Positions 21,540 to 31,928 of a stretch of 64,000 nucleotides of DNA are shown here, one piece after another. The stretch covers positions 1,984,001-2,048,000 of the forward strand of contig CM066298.1 in NCBI GenBank assembly GCA_033816765.1. Reading direction: 5' to 3'. A model generated the notes under the pieces. It searched no databases. It was not told the DNA's origin and saw nothing but the letters and a program-made list of their open reading frames with translations. The translations under genes were made by a program, and so were the position numbers. How positions within the stretch are numbered: position 1 is the first letter of the stretch; every line of letters begins with the position of its first letter. This stretch comes from Nothopassalora personata. Lineage: Eukaryota; Ascomycota; Dothideomycetes; Mycosphaerellales; Mycosphaerellaceae.

Positions 21540-22378
21540 GTAACTCTACTAACTAAGGTCTAACTAAGGTAAGAACACCCTATAAAGTGAAGTCTAGATA
21601 ACCGAATCGGCTTAACAAACTGAAGGGTATGCGTAACACATACCTAAGGGAAGTAAACTCCGTACGCCATTACTAACTAATTAGTTCTTAGCCTCGATCC
21701 TACTAAACTATAAAATTTCGGCTATAGAAAGGTTATAAGGCCTAACCCATAGCTTCTTAGATTCTGGTTTAGGATACGATCCCCTTTCGTTAACTCCTAT
21801 AGGTAGTACGTCTTCGCCGGCGATAGGCTTAATCTCGTTCGAATTACTACTATCTTCGCTATTAGCGACGCTATTAGCGACTTCTCCCTCCCCTATTATA
21901 AGATCGGTCCTATTATCTAAGCTTAGTACTCCTATATTATCCGGGCGAAGTTCTAGAACTAGCTTAAGGTTTTCCCGTGCCTAAACACCCTTTATTAGCG
22001 TGCTATTAAGTTCCTTAAGAATATAGGTACTAAATTCCCTAGAGACACTAGACACCTAATATAGACCTTACTATCGGTAACCGATCTTACGTAAGAAGTC
22101 ATCCTTATATAGCTTGTCGAATCTTATAATAAGGTCGCCCTTCTAGAAACTAATAGAGTTAACATTCCGGTGAGAATTAAAGTAGTCCTTGCTAAGTTCT
22201 CTTAGTCGCTTCCTTCGAGTATGTAGCTCTTCTAAACTAAGGTCTCGAGCCTAGAGTTAACGCGCACGTATTGTAAGTAGGTCCTTAGTCATTCTTACCG
22301 ATCCCCATTAGTAATTCGCCTACGTCGGGTACTTAACCTCAATTAGTAGAATCGTGCGATAGCTATATAGGACCTAAG

Positions 22379-23138
22379 TCGTCCTATAGAGAGCGCCTTC
22401 ACGCGGCGGACGACGTAAGTATCTTCGTTACGACGAAGAGAAACTAAGACTCTCTCTCTCGAAAAATACAAGCCTACTCGACTCGAAACAAGAAAAGACA
22501 GGTCGGACGAACCGAACGAACGAGATACGCTCAAAATCTACAAACAAGAACTCCGGAACTGCGAGAAGGGAAAGCGACGTACATAGCGTACACGTCGCTC
22601 GAACAACGAAGGCGCTGTCTACCTGTCGTCCCGGCAAACCACGTAAACTGCCGGCTGGAACCAAGAGAGGCGTTTAGGGGCGCAAACCACGTATACTGCA
22701 CGGCTGGAACCAAGAGAGGCCGAGGGGGGGACGACAGCGAGGCCACTGCGACCGAGGAGCTACACTCGAGACCGGAGAACGCGACTGGATTGAAACAGAG
22801 GCAACGGGTGTTTCTTGGGATTTTGCTCGGTGCGTACGGGTACGGCCGGCTTGGCTTTTTAAAACAAGAACGAGACACGGGCGCAAAACTTGTCTCGCCC
22901 GGGGCAAGGCGACAAACCGCAATTCTCGACAAGACACGACTACCGGGTACGCGCGTACTACGCCGCAATATATTCGATTTACGGTTCGAATAGCGAGCGT
23001 TGCTCGCATCTTTTAAGGAGTTTTTACGTCCGGGGTACGACGGGGCTTTTCTCCTTCTCTCAAATTTTGGTCTCGTTCTCGAGACCCGTGTTGCATAGTC
23101 TTTGACTCAAATAGCACGTTAATGGAATAATCAATCAA
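22379..23138. mobile_element. 760-bp unmutated insertion with 15-bp flanking repeats
   Basis: Flanked by the 15-bp direct repeat TATATAGGACCTAAG at 22364-22378 and 23139-23153, which occurs once in the interrupted integrase frame. Base use differs sharply from the host element: CpA is normal and GC content high, so it escaped RIP. It contains a near-perfect tandem duplication of about 42 bp (GGCTGGAACCAAGAGAGGC at about 22650 and 22700). The right end has an AATAATCAATCAA tail. No TG..CA ends or inverted repeats. Longest frame: 145 codons minus (22531-22968), unrecognised. A long target duplication suggests LINE-type integration of a truncated element or of a cellular RNA. Confidence 0.6.
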
Positions 23139-26118
23139 TATATAGGACCTAAGCTAGCGTTATTCTAGTAGTACGACAGGTCGTGGTCCTATTAGCCTAT
23201 AACATAGCGGGTACCCATTATTCCTATCCGCGGTATATGTTCCTTATAAGCTTTACTAACGCTATAAGAATCGAACGGTGTCTAGCCTCGACCGGAGCAT
23301 TAGACTACGGATAGTACGGTAATATTCGAATCCTTCGAACACTAAGCCCTACTAGTAACCGCTTAACCTTACTCGTATAAACCGTAGCGTTATTAAGCAC
23401 AATTTCAGCATAATAGCCGTGCCTATAGAAGACATCTTCGTATAGAAACTTAGTAACCGTCTTAGAGCTAGGAGGTGCCCTCGTTACTCTAGCCTCGATC
23501 TAGTTGCTAAGTGCTTCGCGCGTAACTAGGAGGTATCTATTTTTATGTACCTAGACGGGGTCCGAGTACCACTTCTTACTAATAACCTAAGGGCTCGATG
23601 AGTGAAGCTTACTAGCGCGCTAGTTACCTTCGCGAAACCTATAGGGAGCATAACTTCGAACCTACGTAGAGATATCGGCGAAGCACCCGTCCTAGTAATA
23701 CCGATCGGAAATAAGGTTATACACGACCTTAGCGCTGCGATGACCGTGTCTTTTATAGCATTCTATAACGATCTCCTTCTAAGCCTTATTATTATTAATT
23801 ACAAGTTACAACGGTACTCCTCGGCGCTTCTAGAAGAATAGTAATTAGTCTCGGATAAAGAAGTTAACGCTCTTCTTTACTAGCCGCCGGTACTTAGCAC
23901 GGGTAACACTATTAGGCCGGGTCCTAGTTTCTATAACCTAAGTAAGCTACTAAGAGCCCTTAGAATATTAGTCCCCGAGATGTTGTGTTTTATAGGTTTT
24001 AACTAGATAGGTGTCGACCGGCTCCGGGTACCCGAATAGCTTATTATTAATCATCCGGTCGACTTCGTCTTTATTAGCTTCCCTAGGTTCCTAAGGTATA
24101 GAGGGCCTGCGAGATAGGGCATCTAGGCTAGTGTACCTAGTCCCCGTAACGTGCTTCACTTCGAACGTAAATAACCTAATCTACGCGACCTACCGGGCTA
24201 TTGCCGAGTTCGGTAGGTCCGAAGCCGGCCGGTTAAGCTACTATATAAGTGTCTTAGCATTAACCTTAAGGACAAAATTAACGCTAGTAATATATCTCTA
24301 GATCTTCTTAAGCCCCTTAAGGACCCTAAGGCATTCCCGCTTACTAGCATTATATCTAGATTCTAACGCGTTCTAGATTCCGCTCTTATACCGCACCGGG
24401 TGACACCGTCGGGTACTGTCTATTAATTCTTAAGAAACGATACATCCCTATCTAGTGCCGCTAGCATTAACTGAGATAAAGATGGACCTAGCACTAGGTA
24501 AGTAGTAGAGGGTAACTAAGGCTAGAGCCTACATAAGATATCTAGCAACCTCTTCTTTTAAGAACTGCTTATTTTCTATCTAGGTGAACTCGGCGTCCTT
24601 CTTTAGTAGCTTATACATTAGTCGAGCGATAATGACGAACTAGGGGATCTATATCCGGAAGTATATACACAGCCCCACATAGGTACGGACCTCCTTAATA
24701 TAGGTAGGCGTAGGCTAATCTAGGATCTTAGCTACAACCTTTAGGTTAGGATAGCGACCATCCGGGCTAGTAATGTACCTAACAATTTTAAGCTTTTCGT
24801 ATAACTATTAGGATTTGCCTCTAGCAACTACCGCACTAGCTCTCTCTAGGTTAGTAAGAACTAGATCTAGGGAAACGATGTACTTAACGACTCATTTTCT
24901 TAACCTAGGCTCTACTTCGGCATTCCTATAGTCCTTAGTTAGTCCCTTAATACCAATGTTATCGAGAAACGGCTTCGCTCGATGCGAGATATAATTAAGT
25001 AGAATCTTTATTACCGTACGCACGAACTAAGTAACTGAATTAGTAGCTCCTTAAGGTAGAGTCGTGTTACGTACTAGGCTAAGAGGGGTTATGAAGGCTA
25101 TTAAGTCCCGGTAGGACTTATCTAAAGTAATCTAATTATAACCTAAAAACAGGTCTATAAGTGAAGCGACTCGGTACCCGGCAAAATCCTCTAAGAAGCT
25201 ATCCGTGTCCGGTGGAATGTTAGCATCGCGTATAGTAACCTTATTTAGGAGTATAGCTAAGTTAATTAATCGATATAGTATATCGCTTCTAGATGTATTA
25301 ACTTTCTTTACGACTAGGAACTAGCTATTAGAATATGCCGCTTACAAGTATTCTAGGATGTTATTCTTAATCCGGGCCCTAATTATGCGTTTAATAATTG
25401 CCCTGAGACTTAGGTATAACCGGATAGGGCGTGCCTACTATAGCTTATAAGGGACCGTATTAATCTTCTAAGGTAGTATAACGTCGTGCCTAATTTACCT
25501 TATATAACTAAAATCCTAAGCGAGGACTACCTCCCGGTTATAGAGCATCTTATCGAATAAGACCCTTTCTATTAGCAATAGCTTAATGCTAACCTTAATT
25601 AAGGTAAGCCGTTCTAGAGTAATCCGGCTACCTTACTCTATACTTAAGAATTTCTTAGTTAACTACTTCCCGTTAAACGGACCTTATCCTTTAGGTATCT
25701 TAGACTCTAGGTATAGTGCCCTACGCTTCTATTCTATATCTCCCTTAACTCGTGATTCTAGGCGTTCGTAAACGCTCGCGTCTACTAGCTTCTTCTTATC
25801 CGCCTTACGCTTATATATCGTAAAGACCTACGGCATCCTAATGTTAGCTATATGTTAGCCTACTTCTTACTTCCGTACCTAAGCATTTAATGTAGATTGC
25901 CTTAAGATCTCGGAGGGCTAATCCCCTTAAACTAAATAAACGTTAGTAATAGAATCTCCCTTAAACGCGCCTATTCTAATTTCTATAACTCGGTCCTTTA
26001 TTCTAGCACTCCTAAGTAATCCTAATAAGTGAGCTAAATGGTTACTAGGTGTTAGAGCCTTACCGGGTTCCTATAGATGCGTCGTATCGTAGTCGTACCC
26101 GTTTTCCTTACTATAGCT

Positions 26119-26144
26119 ATTTACCGGTCCCGGGACCGGTAAAT
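26119..26144. repeat. Recurrent 26-bp palindrome, copy 3 (perfect)
   Basis: ATTTACCGGTCCC followed exactly by its reverse complement, with no spacer. Located in the gag-protease part of the large element. Survival of both arms in strongly mutated DNA is partly explained by the absence of CpA dinucleotides in the motif. Confidence 0.85.
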
Positions 26145-27886
26145 TAAAGCCCGAGGTTTCTCTAAGATAGTGCGAGAACCTTACTAATTTTATTAAATCC
26201 GGCTTTAGTAAGTTACCGGTAGGTTAAGCGCCGTAAATTAACCTACCCTTCTATTTCCCGACGCTTTTAATAGTTCTTAAAGGGTCTTATACCTATCCGA
26301 GCTAACTAGGGTAGTAAATATAACACTTTTACCTTTGCGGCTAGTAATAGTCCCCTCCTACGAACTATTATCGCAGTTACGGGTAGTAAGCCGCACCTTA
26401 CGGGCCTACGGACGTCCTAGGATTGTTAGTAAGTTTAGGTCCGAGGAGATAAACATGTCTACCTAGTAGTAAACCCTAAATACCTAAATATCTAAATTGC
26501 CTATAATACCTTTAAACTAGGCCCGCCCTCTAGTACCTCGAAAGATAAGCTAAGCACTCGACATTACCGGTAACCTAAACCTATAAGCGTTCCTCTAGCC
26601 GATAATATTTACCTCGGAACCCTTATTAATTAGGCACCTAATCTAGTTCTTATTTATCCTAAACTCTACTACTACCTAAGGACTAGGGACTATAGTAAAG
26701 TTATTAAGGACACTAGAGAGCCCGATTTTCTTAACGTCCTTATATAGCTTAGTAGTAGGGACCGCACCTTTAGAGTAAAGTATAGTTAAATACACTCCGG
26801 TATACTAGGCCTAACTATCTTCGTAGAAGACCTCCTTATTATACTTAGGCTTATCTTTATAGGTAACTACTTATCTAGTACGAACCTTAGGGTCCTTTTC
26901 TATAAGGCGTCGTACTATAGCGAGCTTCTCCTAAAGAGCGGGGCTGTTAGTAACGCGACCGAAGAGGGTAGCCTCGAACTAGCGACTATATCGAAACTAA
27001 TCCTAGGCATTTATATTAGGAAACGTCGTCTAGAGGATCTAATTAATCTAGTAGATAGAACCCTCTTCCTTTATAACCGGGCTATTACTAGCTAAACTAT
27101 ATTGCCGGACGTAGTTATTAATCCTTATAGTCTTAGTATTCTATATACGCTTCCTTTATGCGAAGGGGGCGTTTACGGGACTAATAGGCATATCCTTAGG
27201 TAGTTCTTTACTAGTATCGTTCCCTAGTTTATTTACTTAGGCATTATTTCTCCTTCCTAGGGTTACCCCGGATTTAGCTAATAATTAAGTTTCGCTTATT
27301 TAAGCATTAACTTCGTCAATTATTTTAACCTCCTACTAGTTAATATTAGCTTACCGGATCTCCTATTCCAATTGTAGGCGAACTTTCTTAGTAGCCTTAG
27401 CTCGGGCTCGTAGATCCTAGGCTAAGGACCGGGTCCTCGGGTACGGATTCTTTAGAATGCCTACGAGTGCCTTCCCTTTCACTTTATTAGACTATATAGG
27501 ATAGGTAGAAACCTCGTTAAGTTCGCCTAAGTCGATCGCCTACTCCGCTTTACTTTCTCCGAATAAGACCTAATATGTCCTAGTAGCCTTCTCCGTTTAG
27601 CTAGACCGTACGTCCTAAGGGCTATACTCTATTAAATGCCTAAAGTTAGGAGGGGGCTTAGAATAATTAGGAGGCGTAACCTTTATTACCCTAGTGTAGT
27701 CCCTACCTATCTATTACTTACGTAGTGCGGGAATTTTATACTAGTTGTTAAACTTAATCGGCCTATAATGCTCTTTAAGTAGAGGGAGTATATAGAGCAG
27801 TTTCGGTTTACTATAGTCCCTCCGAAAGTTAAACTTAGTAGGACGCGGATTGCCTTCTTTTCCTAGATACTACTAGTTGTTCGGGG

Positions 27887-27891
27887 CGAGG
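27887..27891. repeat. Target-site duplication CGAGG, left
   Basis: Matches 30409-30413 exactly; together they bracket the gag-only LTR element and prove a single insertion event. Confidence 0.85.
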
Positions 27892-28237
27892 TGTTACGGT
27901 TTGATTCGTGGAGAACTCACAGCCACTCACTAAGCGAGGAGAGCAAAGAAACTTGCGGGACGGAGAGCAAGAGATCAAGAGATCGAGAGAGCAAGAGATC
28001 AAGAGATCAAGAGAGCAAGAGAACAAGAGATCAAGAGAGCAAGAGAGAGCAGGACAGATCACGCCAAGACATGGCACTATATAGGCGACGCTCTTTTGCA
28101 AGTAGATAGGAGCCTCGTGCTCAACTCATTTTAAGTATACACCATATACTGTTTGGAACCACTACCTTCATAACTGATTGAGACATCCCTGCAAAGATCC
28201 AAGCCCGAGTTGTGATAACGTACAGCGGTTCCTAACA
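27892..28237 (+). repeat. 5' LTR of the gag-only element (346 bp)
   Basis: TGTTACGGTTTGATTCGTGG to GGTTCCTAACA. Contains an (AGAGATCA)n-type purine microsatellite at about 27963-28050 and a probable promoter with CACTATATAGG at about 28075. Confidence 0.9.
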
Positions 28238-28269
28238 ACTTTGAGCACCACCACCAGGGCCCTTTGCAT

Positions 28270-29262
28270 ATGTCTGGGAGAGACGCTACCCGGAGTCCGT
28301 CACGACAACAGCCACAGTCAACTGGCATCACGGAACGAATGAGCGAAATGTCGATTACAGGAAGCAGCAAGAACAACAACACTCCTATGGGTATGCTGAA
28401 CCCATTGGACCACCACCGTGCACCTAAGGTGTCTACGCCGGAGACGTTCGACGGGACCAAGGACAAACTGGAGGCTTTTCAACTGCAGGTTCAGTTGTAC
28501 CTTCACTTCAACGCACACCAGTTTCAAGGCGAGGCTTCTAAAGTCTTGTACGCCGCATCCTTCCTACGAGGAAAAGCAGCTAGAGGATTCCGACCATACC
28601 TCAAGGACTGGCTACACAACCAGGGCGAGGGAGAAACACCGAAAACGGAAACTCGAAAAATTTTCCACGACTACGACGAGTTTGAGACGAAACTCGATGA
28701 TCTATACGGGATACCAAATGAGGAGGTATACGCCGACCGACATATCCGACAACTTCGACAGACTACTTCTGTAGCGCTGTACGCCTCAGAATTCCAAGGA
28801 TATGCCGCCGACCTGGAATGGAACGACGCAGCTTTGCGATCGCAGTTCTACCTCGGGCTGAAAGACAACGTCAAAGCCGAACTATCCCGAAACGCCAGCG
28901 TCGTTACGCTAGGGGCGATGATCAAGGCAGCAAAGGAGATCGACGAAAGGCTCCAGGAGTTGAGGTACGACCGACACGTACAGCCTGGATACCAGAGACC
29001 CGCCGCGGGCGGAAGAGGGGGCTTCAAGGCCAGAAGTCAGGACCCTAATGGTTACGGAGACCCAATGGAATTGGACGTAACGGAACGTAGGACAGGAAGG
29101 GGGCTGAAGAGCAAAGGTTCCACCTGCTACGTATGTGGCGAGCAAGGCCATTTTGCAAGGAACTGCAAGAAAAGGAACATGGTTAGCCGCGAATTCAACG
29201 CAATGATTCGCGAAGAGAAGACATACCAGGAATGCGAGAGCTTTCTCTCGAAATCTGCCTAG
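28270..29262 (+). CDS. gag: Retrotransposon Gag protein with CCHC zinc knuckle
   Basis: ATG 28270 gives 330 residues; an open extension upstream uses TTG and is unlikely. A capsid-like helical core (about residues 55-230) has the retrotransposon gag pattern, with FDGTKDKLEAF at the start, FLRGKAARGF, and QFYLGLKDNVKAEL. A CCHC knuckle, CYVCGEQGHFARNC, lies near residues 287-300 and should bind the element RNA. The frame is intact, with no pol fused or following. Gag would assemble particles and package its own RNA, while enzymes must come from an autonomous relative. The chromoviruses at 12-17 kb share the antisense ORF and LTR ends and are candidate relatives, though dead. Confidence 0.9.
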   Translation: MSGRDATRSPSRQQPQSTGITERMSEMSITGSSKNNNTPMGMLNPLDHHRAPKVSTPETFDGTKDKLEAFQLQVQLYLHFNAHQFQGEASKVLYAASFLRGKAARGFRPYLKDWLHNQGEGETPKTETRKIFHDYDEFETKLDDLYGIPNEEVYADRHIRQLRQTTSVALYASEFQGYAADLEWNDAALRSQFYLGLKDNVKAELSRNASVVTLGAMIKAAKEIDERLQELRYDRHVQPGYQRPAAGGRGGFKARSQDPNGYGDPMELDVTERRTGRGLKSKGSTCYVCGEQGHFARNCKKRNMVSREFNAMIREEKTYQECESFLSKSA

Positions 29263-29287
29263 CAGAAACAACCTGACGACAACGGCC

Positions 29288-29941
29288 TCACACCGCGGAC
29301 TCTTGATGTGAAGGCTCGGGAGAAAAGAGACCCTTTAACGGATCGTCGAGAGGGACACCCGTTATCGTACTCCAGTGGTCCAGGGGCATTTCGAGAATGC
29401 CGTGGAAAAAGGAATGATCTGGCACCTCTATGCCGGAGGGAACGGAGAAAGGAAGGACGGACTCGGGAGAAGGATCCTCGGACTCCAGCTCCTCGAGTGC
29501 CAAGGCAGTGGCACCATCGACGCGGTTCTCGGCGAGACGCAGTTGTTTCCTGAGACGAATCTTTTTCATTCTTCTTTCGGACAACGCCTGTTGGTCACGA
29601 GACAATCGCTGCAGAATCTCCACCTCCTCCTCCTCCAACGACTCGATGTCACGACGCAACGCTTCCCTCGCGTTCCGAAGTTTTTCCCACTGGGAAAAGG
29701 CGAGAGAGACGTCGCAAGACTTCCGGTTGTGCTTGATGCACTCGGAACACTTTGATGAACGAGGACCGACGACGCAGCGGGGACGAACTTCGCCGGGTGC
29801 AACGACAACAGACTTGCAGGAAGAACAGGGCGCCATTTCAGTACCGTTTGTTTCGATATCGGTATAAAGGTCCAGACGACGGAGAGTGGACGAAACCTTT
29901 GGCTTGCGACGGTGTGTGGGTGATGGTAAAGAAGACGACAT
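29288..29941 (-). CDS. Cys-rich coiled-coil protein, antisense ORF of the gag-only element
   Basis: Minus-strand ATG 29941 (MSSSLPSPTHRRKP), 217 residues, opposite to gag and starting 75 bp inside the 3' LTR. A cysteine cluster in residues 39-77 has CSSC, then C, then CSEC and a final SCD, a likely zinc site related in look to fungal Cys-rich DNA-binding folds. Residues about 85-150 are a charged coiled coil (REALRRDIESLEEEEVE onward). The C-terminal third is acidic and proline-rich with ILEMPLDHW. From memory similar multi-copy uncharacterised proteins occur in other ascomycetes. Homologous ORFs sit in the same place in copies A and B, so it is a genuine element gene. Transcription from an antisense LTR promoter is inferred. 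Its role (Gag partner, RNA chaperone, silencing counter-measure) is unknown. Confidence 0.75.
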   Translation of the reverse strand: MSSSLPSPTHRRKPKVSSTLRRLDLYTDIETNGTEMAPCSSCKSVVVAPGEVRPRCVVGPRSSKCSECIKHNRKSCDVSLAFSQWEKLRNAREALRRDIESLEEEEVEILQRLSRDQQALSERRMKKIRLRKQLRLAENRVDGATALALEELESEDPSPESVLPFSVPSGIEVPDHSFFHGILEMPLDHWSTITGVPLDDPLKGLFSPEPSHQESAV

Positions 29942-29974
29942 CTTTAGCCGATGGAAAAGATGCACACTCGAAAC

Positions 29975-30016
29975 GACTATAAGCTTCGGGACGAAGCTAG
30001 GCTAGAAGGGGGATGG
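29975..30016 (-). promoter_or_regulatory. Conserved hairpin and polypurine tract of the gag-only element
   Basis: On the minus strand: CCATCCCCCTTCTAG, then hairpin AGCTTCG-TCC-CGAAGCT, then TATA, then the antisense ATG at 29941. On the plus strand the same purines (30003-30016) act as the likely second-strand primer. Confidence 0.55.
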
Positions 30017-30408
30017 TGTTACGGTTTGATTCGTGGAGAACTCACAGCCACTCACTAAGCGAGGAGAGCAAAGAAACTTGCGGGATGGAGAGCAAGAGAT
30101 CAAGAGATCGAGAGAGCAAGATCAAGAGATCAAGAGATCAAGAGATCAAGAGAGCAAGAGATCAAGAGATCAAGAGATCAAGAGAGCAAGAGATCAAGAG
30201 ATCAAGAGAGCAAGAGAGAGCAGGACAGATCACGCCAAGACATGGCACTATATAGACGACGCTCTTTTGCAAGTAGATAGGAGCCTCGTGCTCAACTCAT
30301 TTTAAGTATACACCATATACTGTTTGGGACCACTACCTTCTCAACGAGTCAGAGACATCACTGCAAAGATCCAAGCCCAGTTGGGATAACGTACAGCGGT
30401 TCCTAACA
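30017..30408 (+). repeat. 3' LTR of the gag-only element (392 bp)
   Basis: Same ends as the 5' LTR and 46 bp longer, because the AGAGATCA microsatellite is expanded (about 30090-30215). Several substitutions cluster in its last 90 bases. Confidence 0.9.
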
Positions 30409-30413
30409 CGAGG
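30409..30413. repeat. Target-site duplication CGAGG, right
   Basis: Direct copy of 27887-27891 immediately after CCTAACA; the interrupted Gypsy sequence resumes behind it. Confidence 0.85.
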
Positions 30414-31600
30414 TATACGTAGCCCCGGGATATTAAGGACCTTATCGCCCTATAATTACTAGCCTAGTGCTTCGAACTGCTACAGTTATAGTAACAACTA
30501 TCTATCGCTTTAGACTATTCGCGATTCTACGATAGGGGACGCTACATTACGTAAACCTATAGCTTAGTATCTAGGTCGTACCTCTCCGGTTATATAGAGC
30601 GTTAATTCTCGCTCGGGTAGAAGGTACCCGCGTCCGCGACGCGACCGCGCTAGTATGTACGTATACTTATCTTAGCTACCTTCTAGATTAGGTTATTATT
30701 AATAACAGTCCTAGAGGTAGCCTTCTTAAGCGTGTTAATCTTAGGCTTAAGGCGCGGCATTTACTTTACGACTAAGCAGTATAGCTAAGGTAAAGTAAGA
30801 GAGAAATCTATATATATAGCTTTCTATCCCTCCTTACTATCTACGATACTAGTAGCTTTATCGAGGATCCTCTAAAAGTCCCTAAACTTCTTAGGTTACT
30901 TTAGGTAAAGTCCGTAAGCCTTATAGACCGCTTTCGCGACTAACTCTAGCAATCCCTAAAGGAGGAGGCGACTCTAGGAGCTATTATCTAAATCCTTAGG
31001 TTCAATTAGGTCACTTAAGGATATAAACAGGCGGATAAATTCCTTTACATCCTGTTCTTTAGGCCTCTTACCTTACTACGCCCTAATAATCTCCTTAAGA
31101 TATTCCCGACTCCCTAACATCGAGTAGGCGTTAAACCTTAAGAACTCTAATAAGAACGCACTCCTAAAACGTGTCTTGTTAGTAAGCTACCTAGGTGGTC
31201 TTATAACCGTGCGCCGGATAGTAGTTTTGCAATTGCGCTTAAACCTACCCTAGAAATTATCCTTCTTAATAGATGCCCGAGGCGGATACTAGTCTATTAG
31301 GTCGCTAAACCGCTCCTAGAACTTAGTAGCATTAGTGCTATTAAAGAACGGATTCTTAGCACCTCCTAGAGGTAGAAAGCGAGAGCTAGCGTTTTCTATT
31401 ACTACTACTAATCGTCTAAAGAGGGCAGTTATAGTATCTATTCTAATTATGCGATTCGTACCTACGCCTATACCTAATTTAGCGGCGTTAGTTCCGCTTC
31501 TCCCTTCTTTACTAGATTTAGGTGTTTCCCCTTCCTCTAATTCCTCTATCCCCTTATAAGTAATAGAGTCCCTATAGACCCCTTCTATTTTCGTAGGGTT
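30414..31600 (-). pseudogene. Gag remnant of the large Gypsy element
   Basis: Minus-strand reading with TAG stops shows GGAKNPFFNSTNATKF near 31350, REYLKEIIRA near 31100 and KEFIRLFISLSDLIEPK near 31010, the typical gag core order of the same Gypsy lineage as its RT. The coding sequence ends at the insertion site of the gag-only element. Confidence 0.65.
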
Positions 31601-31928
31601 TATAGGCTACTCGTAGCCTCTACCTATATCGGCAAAGGTACTAAGTTTTTCTAGTAATGTAGCCGTATCTATTGTTACGTAATGCTTACTTTAGAATGTA
31701 CTAATACTAGTTATTACTTAATAGGACCTTATAACCGTAATTATTGCTAAATACCTTAGACCTTAAGTGCTTTCGACCTTAGTCGACCTTAACCGTAAAC
31801 CTTAACCTTAAGTAATAACCTTAACCGTAAACCTTAGACCTTAAACCGTAATTTTAACCTTATAAACTAGATACTAATACGCTACCGGGTGTACACTTAA
31901 TAACCCCCCTTATTAACTACTAAAATAA
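31601..31928. other. 5' untranslated part of the large Gypsy element
   Basis: Follows the 5' LTR in element orientation. Contains degenerate CCTTAACCGTAA-like repeats at about 31755-31855. No primer-binding site with TGG is clear after RIP. Confidence 0.5.

Larger units (their letters stand above)
21690..27886 (-). pseudogene. Gypsy pol remnant of the large element: protease, RT, RNase H, integrase
   Basis: Minus-strand reading through stops. A protease-side GRP motif lies near 26420. Reverse transcriptase spans about 25800-24600, with FLVVKKVN near 25310, TIRDANIPPDTDSFLEDFAGY near 25200, LIDLFLGYN, and FLDNIGIKG where the catalytic FLDD has become FLDN by a G-to-A change. RNase H follows, then integrase with YYPQSNAPVEARHR near 23300. 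The integrase frame is split by the 760-bp insertion and resumes after it. The RT resembles a common ascomycete Gypsy lineage. Region 26500-27886 encodes the gag-protease junction and is poorly preserved. Confidence 0.75.
27892..30408 (+). mobile_element. Gag-only, non-autonomous LTR retrotransposon with antisense ORF
   Basis: A 2517-bp element nested in the large Gypsy element and free of RIP. LTRs are 27892-28237 and 30017-30408, TGTTACGG..CCTAACA, with a CGAGG target duplication. Inside lie a 330-codon gag (plus) and a 217-codon ORF (minus) converging with a 25-bp gap; no protease, RT or integrase is present, so mobility would need helper enzymes. A purine-rich tract (TAGAAGGGGGATGG) abuts the 3' LTR. 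No TGG-type primer-binding site follows the 5' LTR. The LTRs differ by a repeat-length change and some substitutions near their ends, so it is not brand new. The layout recalls plant TR-GAG elements. Confidence 0.88.

Noticed and set aside
22379..23138. SINE with tRNA head in the 760-bp insertion
   Set aside because: GGTTCGAAT near 22982 resembles part of a B box, but no A box at the right distance and no tRNA fold is seen.
31740..31870. Telomeric repeat tract
   Set aside because: The units are not TTAGGG, are irregular, and lie inside the leader of a retrotransposon.
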